DNA of 64,000 nt from Podarcis raffonei (Eukaryota > Chordata > Lepidosauria > Squamata > Lacertidae): the NCBI RefSeq assembly GCF_027172205.1, contig NC_070617.1, forward strand, positions 999,501 to 1,063,500. Direction: 5' to 3'. Both the position numbers and the translations under genes were made by a program. The notes below the pieces were generated by a model that ran no database searches, had not been told where the DNA came from, and saw only the letters and a program-made list of their open reading frames with translations. Below are positions 1 through 10,206 of the stretch, one piece after another; the first letter of the stretch is position 1, and every line of letters begins with the position of its first letter.

Positions 1-940
1 GGATGCCAATAGCAATAAAATACGCCAATGAACTGGCTTTTAGAGACTTAAGAGACGAAGAATGCACATATACACCTCGTCTCTTTGTCTTAGTGTTAGC
101 TCCTTGGAGCCAACCAACTTGAAGCAAGCTGTGAAAAAGGAGATACGTCTACGTTTTATTTTCCTTTTCTCTCTCTCTCTTGTTTATGTATCTTTGTTCT
201 TTCCAATTCCTTTTTCTACCTTGCAGTTTTGTAAGCTTTTTTCATGTATATTTTTGTGTTTTTAATTTCATAATTCATTTAAATGTATTTGTATGTATGT
301 AGAAATTAAATTAAAATAAAGGACAAAAAGGGAGGTAGAATTACCAGCTGTGCCTTACACTACGACCAGCAATATATGAACAAATTTATGTAGCTGACAC
401 CATGTAGCTTTTGTTGGTTTTGTAATGTTTGAAACTTAAGTCTTTTTAAGTAAAGCTTTGAAAACCATATTTGGGATCGAAGAGTTTTATTTCCACACAA
501 AAGTCAGCAGAGATTAAAAAAAACAACAACCCGCCATTTGCTTCAACACTCTCAATACATTTGCCATGTTGGCAGCTGGAAGCAGGAGTCCAGTGACATC
601 GGAAGGAGGGCATATTCCCCCAAATGTTTGGAGCCTGGAGCGCCATGGAATGAGGTTCGGCCACAGAGTGGCCCCTAAGTCTCAGGTTGCCTGCCTGTGT
701 CATCCAGGGCCACCCCTGCCTTTGGCTACAGAGAACGGTGCCTAGTTAGTGGCCTTAGTCTGCAGATCGGGGCCAGATAGCGGGGCATATGTGGCCCCCC
801 AGTCCTCTCCATCACCCTACTGAGCTTGGGGGTGTTGCAGGACTCTCCACAACAGCCACCCTCCCTGACCGTGTGCCATGCTGGCTGCTGGGGACGGTGG
901 CCGTTGGGAACGCCCAGAGGGCAGCATGTTACACAACACA
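1..940. other. Stretch with no recognised gene
   Basis: AT-rich to about 480, then ordinary composition. No family repeat or exon recognised in the first 940 bases; the small open frames look accidental. Confidence 0.5.
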
Positions 941-944
941 CCAG

Positions 945-1500
945 ACAAAACAAAATAAAATTCCTTCCAGTAGCACCTTAAAGGGACCCCTGACCATTAG
1001 GTCCAGTCGTGGCCGACTCGGGTTGCAGCGCTCATCTCGCTTTACTGGCCGAGGGAGCCGGCGTACAGCTTCTGGGTCATGTGGCCAGCAGGACTAAGCC
1101 GCTTCTGGCGAACCAGAGCAGCGCACGGAAACGCCGTTTACCTTCCCGCTGGTGTGGTACCTATTTATCTACTTGCACTTGGATGTGCTTTCGGACTGCT
1201 AGGTTGGCAGGAGCAGGGACCGAGCAATAGGAGCTCACCCTGTCGCGGGGATTCGAACCACCGACCTTCTGATCGGCAAGTTCTGGGCTCTGGTTTAACC
1301 CACAGCGCCACCCGCGTCCCTTAGTAGCACCTTAGAGACCAACTAAGTTAGTTCTTGGTATGAGCTTTCGTGTGCATGCACACTTCTTCAGATACACTGA
1401 AACAGAAGTCACCAGGCCCTTATATATAGTGAGAGGGCGGGGAGGCTTCACCCATTCCCGCCACCTTTCTGAGTAATACCCCTCCCTGGTCCCTAAGTCA
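945..1500 (-). mobile_element. Dispersed retroelement with hammerhead-like core, split by a SINE
   Basis: Reverse-strand element ending ggtgctactggaagg plus A-rich tail at the left. It is interrupted by the SINE at 981-1322 and resumes to about 1500. On the minus strand 1391-1364 reads CTGAAGA, an inverted repeat, then GAAA. Family not firmly identified; Penelope-like elements are a candidate. Confidence 0.55.
981..1322 (-). mobile_element. tRNA-derived SINE (Squam1/Sauria-type)
   Basis: Reverse copy: minus strand starts gggacgcgggtggcgctgtg and has the B-box-like ggttcgaatcc. Perfect 12-base duplication agtagcacctta at 969-980 and 1323-1334. The tail resembles the BovB 3' end. Confidence 0.88.
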
Positions 1501-1544
1501 AGTCAAATTCACCCCTTTGTTTTGTCTAGGCTTCATCCCACTAT

Positions 1545-1908
1545 GGGACGCGGTGGCGCTGTGGGTTAAACCACAGAGCCCTAGGACTTGCCGATCAGAA
1601 GGTCAGCGGTTTGAATCCCCGCGACGGGGTGAGCTCCTGTTGCTCAGTCCCTGCTCCTGTCAACCTAGCAGTTCAAGAGCACCTCAAAGTGCAAGTAGAT
1701 AAATAGGTACCACTCTGGCGGGAAGGTAAACGGCATTTCCATGTGCTGCTGTGGTTTGCCAGAAGCAGCTTAGTCCTGCTGGCCACATGACCCAGAAGCT
1801 GTACGCCGGCTCCCTCGGCCAGTAAAGCGAGATGAGCGCCGCAACCCCAGAGTCGGTCATGACTGGACCCAATGGTTAGGGGTCCCTTTACCTTACCTTT
1901 ACCTTTAC
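1545..1908 (+). mobile_element. tRNA-derived SINE
   Basis: Plus copy, gacgcggtggcgctgtgggt to a (TTTACC)n tail. Flanked by catcccactatggg at 1534-1546 and from 1909. Confidence 0.88.
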
Positions 1909-2218
1909 CATCCCACTATGGGGCAGGTAGGCATTGTGATTGAGATGGTTATCTGTCTTACACTCTTGGGCAGGATATCATAACTTCAGTGATTATGGTG
2001 GGCTCTCACCCTCTTCCCTGGGTCCTAAATGCCACTGGAACTGATTGACACAACAGGTGATTTCTTATGAATGTCTAAAGTTTTCCCACTGAGCCTGTAC
2101 GTGGATACATTTATCAGCAATTTGCTGCATTTGGTAATGTGCAGCAGAGGCTCTTCGTCTTTGCCTTGCGGTTTGCAGAGGCAAGGCTCGTGAGACAATT
2201 TCTCGGTAACGATGCCAA

Positions 2219-2221
<3 letters not shown>

Positions 2222-2274
<53 letters not shown>
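2222..2274. repeat. Microsatellite (CATA)n-(CA)n-(GA)n
   Basis: Three adjoining simple repeats. Confidence 0.9.
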
Positions 2275-2276
<2 letters not shown>

Positions 2277-2719
2277 TTTTGTCTGCCTCACGGCACAGTT
2301 CCCTGAATCAAGAAGCATTGCAAAATAACCTTTGCAGAGAAAAAAGAAAAGAAAACAGGAAGTGGTGATGTTATCCACATCAAGACGCACAGATAACAGA
2401 CGCACAGATTCCTTGCTGCTGGTCTCTCCAGGTCCTTTGGAAGGGTAAGTTCTCTTCTGGGACTGGGGAGGAGGGACAGCTGATTCACCAAGGTCCAGTC
2501 TTTCTGAGCTTTGTGCACCTTGATCATTGAACCCAGAGCAGCTGGGCTGATCCCTTGTGCTCCATCTTGACCACTGAGATCATCTGATGGGACACGTCTG
2601 GGGGTTCCTCAGGGAGGGCTTTGCTTGGCACAGGGCCTTGGGGGTGGCAGGCCCTACTCTGGAACTCCCTGCCAGCAGATGAGGTTCAGCAGGAATCCTT
2701 GCTGCCTGTGAGCCAAGTA

Positions 2720-2950
2720 CTGTGGTACCTCGGGTTACAGACACTTCAGGTTACAGATGCTTCAGGTTGCAGACTCTGCTAACCCAGAAATAGTACCTCG
2801 GGTTAAGAACTTTGCTTCAGGATGAGAACAGAAATCGCGCAACGGCAGCAGGAGGCCCCATTAGCTAAAGTGGTGCTTCAGGTTAAGAACAGTTTCAGGT
2901 TAAGAACGGACCTCTGGAACGAATTAAGTACTTAACCCGAGGTACCACTG
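2720..2950. mobile_element. Tigger/pogo-like miniature element
   Basis: Inverted ends c(a/t)gtggtacctcggg / ccgaggtaccactg with TA at each side (2718-2719, 2951-2952); repeated 'caggttaagaac' inside. Confidence 0.75.
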
Positions 2951-3039
2951 TAGTTGCATGAAGTGGGAAATGTGGTGGGATGGCAGGAGGTTGGTGGACA
3001 GAACCAGCCCCTAGGACTCACATAACTTCACAAAGTCAT

Positions 3040-3210
3040 CCCCCCAAATAGAATGCCTGGGTTCAAAGCCCCCACTTGGCCATCACGAAGCTCCCTGGAG
3101 GTCATGCTCTTGGGGTCCAGCCACTGCCTCTCAGCCTAACCTACCTCACAGGGTTGATGTGGGGTTTAAATGAGGAGGGCAAGAACCATCTATGCCACCT
3201 TGAGGTCCTC
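3040..3210 (+). mobile_element. MIR-like tRNA-SINE, 5'-worn
   Basis: Contains tgggttcaaagcccccactt and the core-like gggccagtcac-type stretch, as in 28505-28705. Confidence 0.5.
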
Positions 3211-3337
3211 AAGAGAACAGGTGAGTTAGAAAGGCAATAAGAAAGTGAATAAGATTAAGCCTTGAGATGTGTAAGATGGCAACTCGGGAGAAGAGAGCCC
3301 CTGAGCATCTAACCCAGTGCTGTTGTTGTTTTAAATG

Positions 3338-3440
3338 AGCTAATAACAATAATAATAATAATTTATTATTTATACCCCGCCCATCTGGCTGGGTTTCCCC
3401 AGCCACTCTGGGCGGCTTCCAACACAATATTAAAATACAG
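3338..3440 (-). mobile_element. L2-like 3' tail
   Basis: Reverse copy (ccagccactctgggcggctt) with an AAT-rich tail on its left. Confidence 0.6.
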
Positions 3441-3547
3441 TAATACAGTAATCAAACTTCCCTAAACAACTATTGTTGCACTCAGTGCAGAAATTAGGGA
3501 AAGGCTGTATTATGGCTAGGTCCAGTGCTTTCCACCCAAGCCAAATA

Positions 3548-3780
3548 CAGCGGAACCTCGGTTCTCGAACGTCTCCGTTGAGCAGCGTTTTGGAACCTGA
3601 ACGCCGAAAACCCAGAAGTAAATGCTTCCATTTTCAAACGCGCCTCGGAAGTCGAATTTTCTCAATTTTCAATTTTCTCAAATGAATTTGCTGACAGCCC
3701 TTTGTGCCTTGGTTTCCGAATGTTTCGGAAGTCGAACGGTCTTCCTGAATGGATCACATTTGAAAACTGAGGTTCAGCTG
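3548..3780. mobile_element. Tigger/pogo-like miniature element
   Basis: Ends cagcggaacctcgg and its worn inverse, flanked by TA. Confidence 0.7.
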
Positions 3781-4144
3781 TAAGTGCTGGAACTTGCCAT
3801 GAAGTGGTTAGAGTAAGTCAACTCGGGGCAGTCCTGAACAGATGCTGGTCTGACTACAGCCGGGTTCTCCACTGGTAGAGGTGCTATCAAGTATGGCAAG
3901 CTGTCTCCCTCACTGCTTTGGGAGTTGCCCCTGGTTCTGGTGCAGGTCCGTTAAATGTGCCCTGACTCCTTTCTGTAGACTCGCATGCGCTGGCCAGCTT
4001 CTGTTCTGAATTGAAATGTTCGTTTGGGGCTTCTCAGAAGTACATAAAGGCAAGAAGAGGGCCCACCTGAGAGGTGCCAGAAATGTGCTCTGGTGCCCTC
4101 CGGCTGGGAAGAAAGACTGGGTAGGTCACTAATGCAGGCGAATA

Positions 4145-4483
4145 AAGTAAAGGTAAAGAGACCCCTGACCATTAGGTCCAGTTGTGACCGACTCTGGGGT
4201 TCCAGCGCTCATCTCACTTTACTGGCCAAGGGAGCCGGCGTACAGCTTCTGGGTCATGTGGCCAGCATGACTAAGCTGCTTCTGGCGAACCAGAGCAGCG
4301 AACGGAAACGCCATTTACCTTCCCGCCGGAGCGGTACCTATTTATCTACTTGCACTTTGATGTGCTTTCGAACTGCTAGGTTGGCAGGAGCAGGGAACAA
4401 GCAACGGGAGCTCACCTTGTCGCAGGGATTCGAACCCAGAGCCCTAGGCTCTGTGGTTTAACCCACAGCGCCACCCGCATCCC
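4145..4483 (-). mobile_element. tRNA-derived SINE
   Basis: Reverse copy upstream of gene A, with a 15-base duplication (4130-4144, 4484-4498) differing at one base. Confidence 0.88.
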
Positions 4484-4767
4484 TAATGCAGGCAAATATG
4501 TAACATCAAAAAAAGAAGTGCAGGATGTACTGTATAGTGGTGATAAGGGGACAGGAAGTGTGTTTGGAGAGATGGAGCATGACATGAGCGTGATGAAGGA
4601 AATCTCACCCCCTCCACTCCTCAGTGGCTCTCCTGGACTTGCACCACATGCCACCGCTTGTGCCTTTGCAGGAGAAGGAAAGCAGAAGTCTTGCTTCTTG
4701 AACCACCACTTCAAATTGCTTCCGTAATAAAGTTGTTGATGCATCTATCTGTCCACCGCAGGGCAAG

Positions 4768-4834
4768 ATGACTGCGGGAGGTTCAAGCGAAGGCTCCCTT
4801 ACCCTCTTGGGGGTCCTCATCGGCTTGTTCTTTG
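4768..4834 (+). CDS. Gene A exon 1, signal peptide
   Basis: Starts at ATG 4768 and encodes a short polar stretch followed by a hydrophobic core (LTLLGVLIGLFF). It ends in phase 1 before donor gtgagt. The layout is the same as the signal-peptide exons of genes B and C. Confidence 0.72.
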
Positions 4835-7800
4835 GTGAGTTACCAGAGGTTCACCTCAGAGGTTTCCCTGGATAGGTTTTCTTTAAAATGTATGAGCAAT
4901 CACATGGGGCTGCTTAAGCAGATTGGGAATATGTTTATGAAATATACTCAGAGTTGAGAGTGGATTTCATGCTCTTTATTCAGCTCATAGTGGTGAGGAG
5001 GAATGGAAGCTCCTCCAGAATGTCTGCTTATATACCCGTATTTTTCGCTCTATAACACGCACCCGACCATAACACGCACGTAGTTTTTAGAGGAGGAAAA
5101 TCCGTAGGCATGCCACCCGTAGGCATTCCCTCCATAACACGCACAGACATTTCCCCTTACTTTCTAGGAGGAAAAAAGTGAGTGTTATGGTGCAAAAAAT
5201 ACGGTACATTATTTACACAATGGGCCCCACGTGATTGGCTAATTCCAGGATTCTCCTGCACGCCAATCAGGTCACGGATTCACTTCCACCTGGAGCTGGA
5301 TTGGGTAGCTCCTGTGGACCAGTCAGACTGCTGTATTCTGGGCCCTATTGTTCTAGGACCAATCAGACTGCTGTGTTTTGGATCCTATTCAACTCAGTAC
5401 ATAACAGTTTAACTCTGTCATATGCCATTTTCCCAGTCAAAATCCTCCCTAAAAACAGCCGCTGTTAGACTCTGTGTGTCAGGGGCCCTCTCTTCAAAAG
5501 CCTCAGGAGCTATTAGGTTGCGGTGGCTGAATAGATCCTTCATGTTCAGAAGCACTCTACCTTGGAATATCATTCACTGCCGGGGGGGGGGGGGAGGCAG
5601 AGAGAGACACCTCTTCCTCTTCCTCCCCCTCCTTGATTTTCCTCTTCTTTCTTGGTTTTTCCCTCCTCCTCCTCCTCCTCCTCCTCAATTTTCTCGTTCT
5701 CGTTCTCTGGATCTTCTCCTCCTCCTCAACTCTTTCTTCTTCCTCTTCTTCATTAGGTGCTGTTGCTAACCCGAATAAAGCTCCTCTGCATCAGGTTACT
5801 GGGATGGCTGGAAAACCAGTCCTTTTCCCTTTAAACATAACCTCTGGGGAAACTGTGCTGATGATCAAATGGGACTTATACCCCCGAAATGGCACCCCCT
5901 TTGAGCTTGCTGTGCTCAGGAACGGACAACTGAGGACTTCCAACCTGAAAGACATGGACAGACTAGACGTGCTTAATGAGACCACGCTGCGGATCAAGGC
6001 CTTGCAGGAAAACGAGACTGGGGTTTTGAAATCTCGAGTGACATACACCACCTCCGAGATGGAAATATTCGAATTCAATCTCACTGTCTCTGGTAAGTCA
6101 CGACAAATCCATCCATTTTTGTCCATCCTTCTGAGCAATTAATAAGATGGCTGCAACTTTCCCCCTGACAGTTCCTGCGCCAGAGAGCAACCCACCTGAT
6201 GTGCCCAGCGTTTCCCAAAGTGAAGGTAAGCAATTCATTGCTCCCCTACCCCATTCTCCACATTTTCTGCCTGGGAAATTTAAGTATTCATATATAATTC
6301 ATAGGGACACAGGTGTGGGTTAAACCACAGAGCCTAGGACTTGCCGATCAGAAGGTCGGTGGTTCGAATCCCCGCGACGGGGTGAGCTCCCGTTGCTCGG
6401 TCCCTGCTCCTGCCAACCTAGCAGTTCGAAAGCACGTCAAAGTGCAAGTAGATAAATAGGTACCGCTCTGGCGGGAAGGTAAATGGCGTTTCCGTGCGCT
6501 GCTCTGGTTCGCCAGAAGCGGCTTAGTCATGCTGGCCACATGACCCAGAAGTTGTATGCCGAATCCCTTGGCCAGTAAAGCAAGATGAGCACCGCAAGCC
6601 CAGAGTCGGTCACGACTGGACCTAATGGTCAGGGGTCCCTTTATCTTTACCTTAAGTTGTGTTTTGCTGGAAATTCTGTTGTGTGTAACAGAATTTGCAC
6701 CCTGTTCTCTCGAAACTGAAGCCCCTTGTGTTTTCAGTGTTCCTACATGCTTAGCTTTGGAGCACACAGAGCAGCTCTGCCTCAGTGCCCCCCCTTGTCC
6801 CCCCCTTGCCTCTTATTCCGCAGCCTGCCGAGGGGGCTGCCACCCACTCTGGGAACTACTCAGTTAAAGCTATTTCCAAATGCGTACATACCATGCAGGG
6901 ACAGTTATTAATTCACACCATTAAGGTGCACCAAATGCCTGAGTTTTTATCACTTCGATGGCTTTGTCCTGTCCAGCAATCTATAAACATTTTAATAGAA
7001 CAAAACCCTTCAGTTTAAAGCTAAAGGTAAAGGTACCCCTGCCCGTACGGGCCAGTCTTGACAGACTCTTGGGTTGTGCGCCCATCTCACTTAAGAGGCC
7101 AGGGGCCAGCGCTGTCCGCAGACACTTCCGGGTCACGTGGCCAGCGTGACAAGCTGCATCTGGCGAGCCAGAGCCGCACACGGAAACGCCGTTTACCTTC
7201 CCGCTGGTAAACGGTCCCTATTTATCTACTTGCACCCGGGGGTGCTTTCGAACTGCTAGGTTGGCAGGCGCTGGGACCGAGCAGCGGGAGCGCACCCCGC
7301 CGCGGGGATTCGAACCACCAACCATGCGATCGGCAAGTCCTAGGCACTGAGGTTTTACCCACAGCGCCACCCGCGTCCCTCAGTTTAAAGCTATGGAGAA
7401 CTTAATAGTTTTGGATTGCAAATTGAACCCATTTGCTTATTTTCATCATTTTATCCCCTCATTTTACCTTGGGATGGGCAAACTGGCATTTCGATTGCAG
7501 AAGCCCCTAAGGAATAACGTTTGTTCATTGCAGGGGAATGGAGGACGACTCTGGTGTGCTTCATTGTTGCCATGATGGTTGCAGGTTTTCGCTTCATGCA
7601 AATAGTTTTCAGAAGGTCTGAAAGAGGTAGGGAAGATGCGTGTATTTGTTTATTCATAAGACTTCTCACCTGCCCTTCGCCATAAGGTCCCAGGGTGGGT
7701 TACAGCCAGGCCTAGGCCATTGTAAGGACAGATTAGAAAGGACCCAACCAAAATGATGATGATGGGGATGGAACAGCTCCCTGATGAAGAATGGTTGCAG

Positions 7801-10206
7801 CATTAGTGAGGCGAGGAAGAGGCTGTCAAGAATTCTGCTCATATTGATCGAGAGCAGATCCCAATGTATAGTTAGCAGAGTAAAAACTTAAAACACGTTG
7901 CAGGATTCCCCCCAAAATAGACCAGAGGCAATTCGTATTTCATTCAGCAAAGCTACTGAAGGCAAAAGGGCATAATGGTCACAAATCCATATACATTCAG
8001 AATGGTCCATAAGAAACCCAGTTGCAGCACACTTAACTTAAAACTTTGAGAGAGCCAGTGTGGTGTAGTGGTTAAGAGCGGTGGACTCGTAATCTGGTGA
8101 ACCGGGTTCGCTTCCCCACTCCTCCACATGCAGCTGCTGGGTGACCTTGGGCCAGTCACACTTCTCTGAAGTCTCCCAGCCCCACTCACCTCACAGAAAT
8201 TTTTTTTCCTTCCAGTAGCACCTTAAAGACCAACTAAGTTAGTTCTTGGTATGAGCTTTCGTGTGCATGCACACTTCTTCAGATACACTTGAAACAGAAG
8301 TTGCCAGATCCCTCTACACAACCTCACAGAGTGTTTGTTGTGGAGAGGAAGGGAAAGGAGATTGTTAGCTACTTTGAGACTCCTTCAGGTAGTGATAAAG
8401 CGGGATATCAAATCCAAACTCCTCCTCCTCCTCCTCCTCCTCCTCCTCCTCCTCCTCCTCCTCCTCCTCTTCTTCTTCTTCTTCTTCTTCTTCTTCTTCT
8501 TCTTCTTCTTCTTCTTCTTTCAATAACTTATGGTAAGACTAAAATCTTAACACTAAGCATACTATAAATAGAACACCACACCAAATGCAAACTGACAGAG
8601 GCAACACAATAGAAGTTCATTAAAAATGTACATGGCATGGGAAATGTGGTTAGAGAAAGGGTTTTCTCCCTCTCTCATCACACTGGAATTTTTTGGCCTC
8701 TGACAAAGCTGAACATTGGAAGATTCTGGACAGATAGAAGGCAGCCCTCCTTCACACAAACTATGGAACTCCCTGCCACAGCATCCATCAGCATGGATTC
8801 CTTTAAGAGGAGATGATAGACATTCATGGAGGACAGGGCCATTTATGGCTACTAGCCACAACGGCTACACTCTTGTCTCCACAGTTAGAGGCAACAAAGC
8901 TTCTGACGACCAGTTGCTGAAGGGCACAGGAGAGGTCGGATCCTGCTTGTGGGTTTCAGCCACTGTGAGAAGAGGATGCTGGGCTAGATGGGCCGCTGGC
9001 CTGATCCAGCAAGCTCTTCTTGCATTTTTATGTACTTATGACTCCCTGCCTGAAACCCTCAAGAGCTCTTCCTGGTTCAAGTAGGTGATATTGAGCTGGA
9101 TGGACCAGGGCCTGTGGAAGGACAAGGCAGCTTCCTCTGTCCTACCATGAAGGCATTTGGTACACCTCTGTGGGGGGGGGGGAGTTCCACATTTGGGGGC
9201 CACCCCCTCTGCTCTCTTGAGGATATAGGGAGACCAACTGGTCAATGCAGTGACATGACCTGTATGTATTTCATTACACCCCACAGTGCCGAATAATAGA
9301 ACTCCCCTGAGCTTCATTATGGGGAAGAAGCGGAGGAAGAAGAGAAGATCCTCCACAGACAAGAATTGTGACCAGGTGAGGTGATCTTGCAGAGTGGCGT
9401 GTAATAAATGAAAATCTGCCCTTATGCCCTTATGGGGGACACAAGAGCCCTTATAGAGTCCTTACATTGGTTCCCTATTAGTAGGAGAAAATAACAGAGG
9501 CCAAGCAGAGAATATTGAGAAGCAAAGCGGCTAGTGAGCCTGATCTTTATTGATCTGTTGCAACAGGGTGCCCCCTTCACACGCAGGAAAGGAGGAGGAC
9601 CCCGAACAAAGGTGTGCCCACCCTTATATAGACATTTTAAATTGCCCGCCCTGGAGTCAAAGACCACCCCCAGAAACATCATACATACATCACAGAAAGG
9701 GCGGTCTACAGCAGAAATCTGAGTGCGTTGTTTACCTCCTGTCTGGCAGGTGACCTGTTAATGCTCACTTGATTGGATTGCCTGGGGAGCCTGGCCAGTC
9801 TTTTGTAATGATAAATACTTAGTTCCTGGGTCAGGTCACAGGCTCACCCTATTCATGCACAGACAGACATACCCTTAAGACAGGATTTGTGAAGGAAAAG
9901 ACAATGGGGAGGCTCTTCCATTTGACCTTGCAGAGAAAACACCTGGTCAGCCTGGGAGTCAAAATGGCTCCATGGCTGCTCTCCTGTGCAGCTTCAGACG
10001 TGTGGCCTATATAACTATGGACGTGTTTGCTTGGTAGATTTATGAACCTTTATTATATACATAAGACCTTAACTTATTTATTTCAGGCGGAACACTGGGG
10101 TGCTTTTCATTCACTCCCTCCATCAGGTGGTGCATGCACTGATAGGAACAGAGCCCAAACCAGAAGGAGGTCTCCAAGTGTTTGGGAGAACTTCAAAGTT
10201 TGCTGA
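4768..10206 (+). CDS. Gene A: SLAM/CD2-family-like receptor with a single V domain
   Basis: Spliced gene read from six exons: 4768-4834, 5757-6092, 6172-6225, 7534-7626, 9287-9375 and 10087-10206. Together they give 252 residues plus a stop. The order is signal peptide, V-type Ig domain without cysteines, an 18-residue Pro/Ser-rich stalk, one membrane segment, and a Lys/Arg-rich tail. The SLAM/CD2 assignment rests on the Cys-less V domain ending in FNLTVS, the phase-1 introns, and tandem relatives B and C that carry a typical SLAM-type C2 domain. Family members are leukocyte surface receptors or ligands. Unlike B and C there is no C2 domain. The membrane segment contains an Arg, which in other Ig receptors can pair with an acidic adaptor (inference). 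The tail has no Tyr, so no ITSM. The last exon is the least certain; the protein could end differently. Confidence 0.72.
4938..5406 (-). mobile_element. Solo LTR of an endogenous retrovirus (fossil)
   Basis: Minus-strand LTR opening tgttatgtactgag and closing in CA, with a perfect 5-base target duplication gttta (4933-4937, 5407-5411). A miniature DNA element is nested inside. It lies in gene A intron 1. No internal genes; the clean duplication suggests moderate age. Confidence 0.75.
5035..5204. mobile_element. Miniature element, 'ccgtatttttcgctctata' family
   Basis: Inverted ends ccgtattttt / aaaaatacgg with TA next to each. It is inserted in the solo LTR at 4938-5406. A second, half copy is at 43405-43622. 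Confidence 0.65.
5600..5756 (+). repeat. Long pyrimidine tract with (CTC)n before gene A exon 2
   Basis: About 130 bases of nearly pure C/T (from 5609) run straight into the acceptor cattag, with two (CTC)n blocks. Confidence 0.85.
5757..6092 (+). CDS. Gene A exon 2, V-type Ig domain
   Basis: Acceptor cattag, donor gtaagt, phase 1 to phase 1, 112 residues. It shows the B-strand VLFPLNI, the C-strand Trp in MIKWDLYP and the end FNLTVS. It has no cysteine, as is usual for SLAM-family N-terminal V domains. The usual DSGxYxA motif is replaced by ENETGVLKS. Five N-glycosylation sequons (NIT, NGT, NET twice, NLT) can be read. Confidence 0.8.
6172..6225 (+). CDS. Gene A exon 3, stalk
   Basis: Small 54-base exon with acceptor tgacag and donor gtaagc, phase 1 on both sides. 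It encodes a Pro/Ser-rich stretch starting VPAPESNPP. Its first codons resemble the start of the C2 exons of B and C (EPVxxP), so it may be a shrunken C2 exon turned stalk; that is inference. Confidence 0.55.
6302..6653 (+). mobile_element. tRNA-derived SINE
   Basis: Plus copy in the gene A intron between stalk and membrane exons. Start slightly worn; tail tttatctttacctta. Confidence 0.85.
7024..7380 (-). mobile_element. tRNA-derived SINE, 'cccgtacgggcc' subfamily
   Basis: Reverse copy with perfect 13-base duplication cagtttaaagcta (7011-7023, 7381-7393). It belongs to a subfamily with a different 3' end from the copies at 981 and 1545. Confidence 0.88.
7534..7626 (+). CDS. Gene A exon 4, membrane segment
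   Basis: Acceptor attgcag, donor gtaggg, phase 1 to phase 1. It encodes TTLVCFIVAMMVAGF, then Arg, then FMQIVF and RRSER. The Arg sits inside the hydrophobic run rather than after it. Confidence 0.65.
8045..8420 (+). mobile_element. MIR-like tRNA-SINE, split by an insertion
   Basis: A tRNA-like head gtggtgtagtggttaagagc and B-box gggttcgcttccc, then a core with ctgggtgaccttgggccag. It is split at 8198-8321 and runs into the (CTC)n tail. Confidence 0.75.
8198..8321 (-). mobile_element. Same retroelement family, complete short insertion
   Basis: Flanked by a 9-base duplication cctcacaga (8189-8197 and 8322-8330), with a poly-A tail read on the minus strand. It sits inside a tRNA-type SINE, so it is a true retroposed insertion. 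Confidence 0.7.
8418..8520. repeat. Microsatellite (CTC)n-(TTC)n
   Basis: About 17 CTC then about 17 TTC units at the end of a MIR-like SINE. The poly-Pro and poly-Leu frames here are not genes. Confidence 0.95.
8650..9050 (+). mobile_element. CR1/L3-like 3'-end fragment
   Basis: Contains the stretch around tgatccagcaagctcttctt after a 'gggctagatgggcc' motif. The same motif recurs at 19765-19945, 24225-24320 and 28320-28440, and in reverse at 16785-16990 and 35115-35400. Confidence 0.6.
9287..9375 (+). CDS. Gene A exon 5, basic cytoplasmic tail
   Basis: Acceptor ccacag, donor gtgagg; enters in phase 1 and leaves in phase 0. It encodes a tail with a cluster of ten Lys/Arg in eleven positions (GKKRRKKRRSS) and no tyrosine. 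Confidence 0.5.
9481..10075 (-). mobile_element. LTR-like repeat (fossil), copy 1
   Basis: Read on the minus strand it has a TATA-like gtctatataagg followed by an AATAAA signal, the layout of an LTR. A second copy is at 21466-21955. No internal genes seen. Ends not exactly fixed. Confidence 0.5.
10087..10206 (+). CDS. Gene A exon 6, putative last coding exon
   Basis: After acceptor atttcag the phase-0 frame stays open for 39 codons and ends at TGA 10204-10206. The stretch is Arg/Ser-rich with no known motif. The acceptor lies about 12 bases past the end of an LTR-like repeat. The exon is supported only by the splice site and frame. Confidence 0.35.
   Translation, partial: AEHWGAFHSLPPSGGACTDRNRAQTRRRSPSVWENFKVC

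Noticed and set aside
2025-2405. Open frame of 126 residues with CVCVCVCMYVCM
   Set aside because: Translation of the CA/CATA microsatellite.
4093-4461. Open frame of 122 residues, with similar frames at other SINEs
   Set aside because: The same peptide (GPLTIRSS-like) recurs at every SINE copy; it is SINE sequence read through, not a gene.
6172-6225. Gene A exon 3 as a C2 domain
   Set aside because: Only 18 residues with no cysteines. The first codons resemble a C2 start but no domain follows in the next kilobase, so it is called a stalk.
8289-8567. Poly-Pro/poly-Leu protein
   Set aside because: Simply the translation of the (CTC)n-(TTC)n microsatellite.
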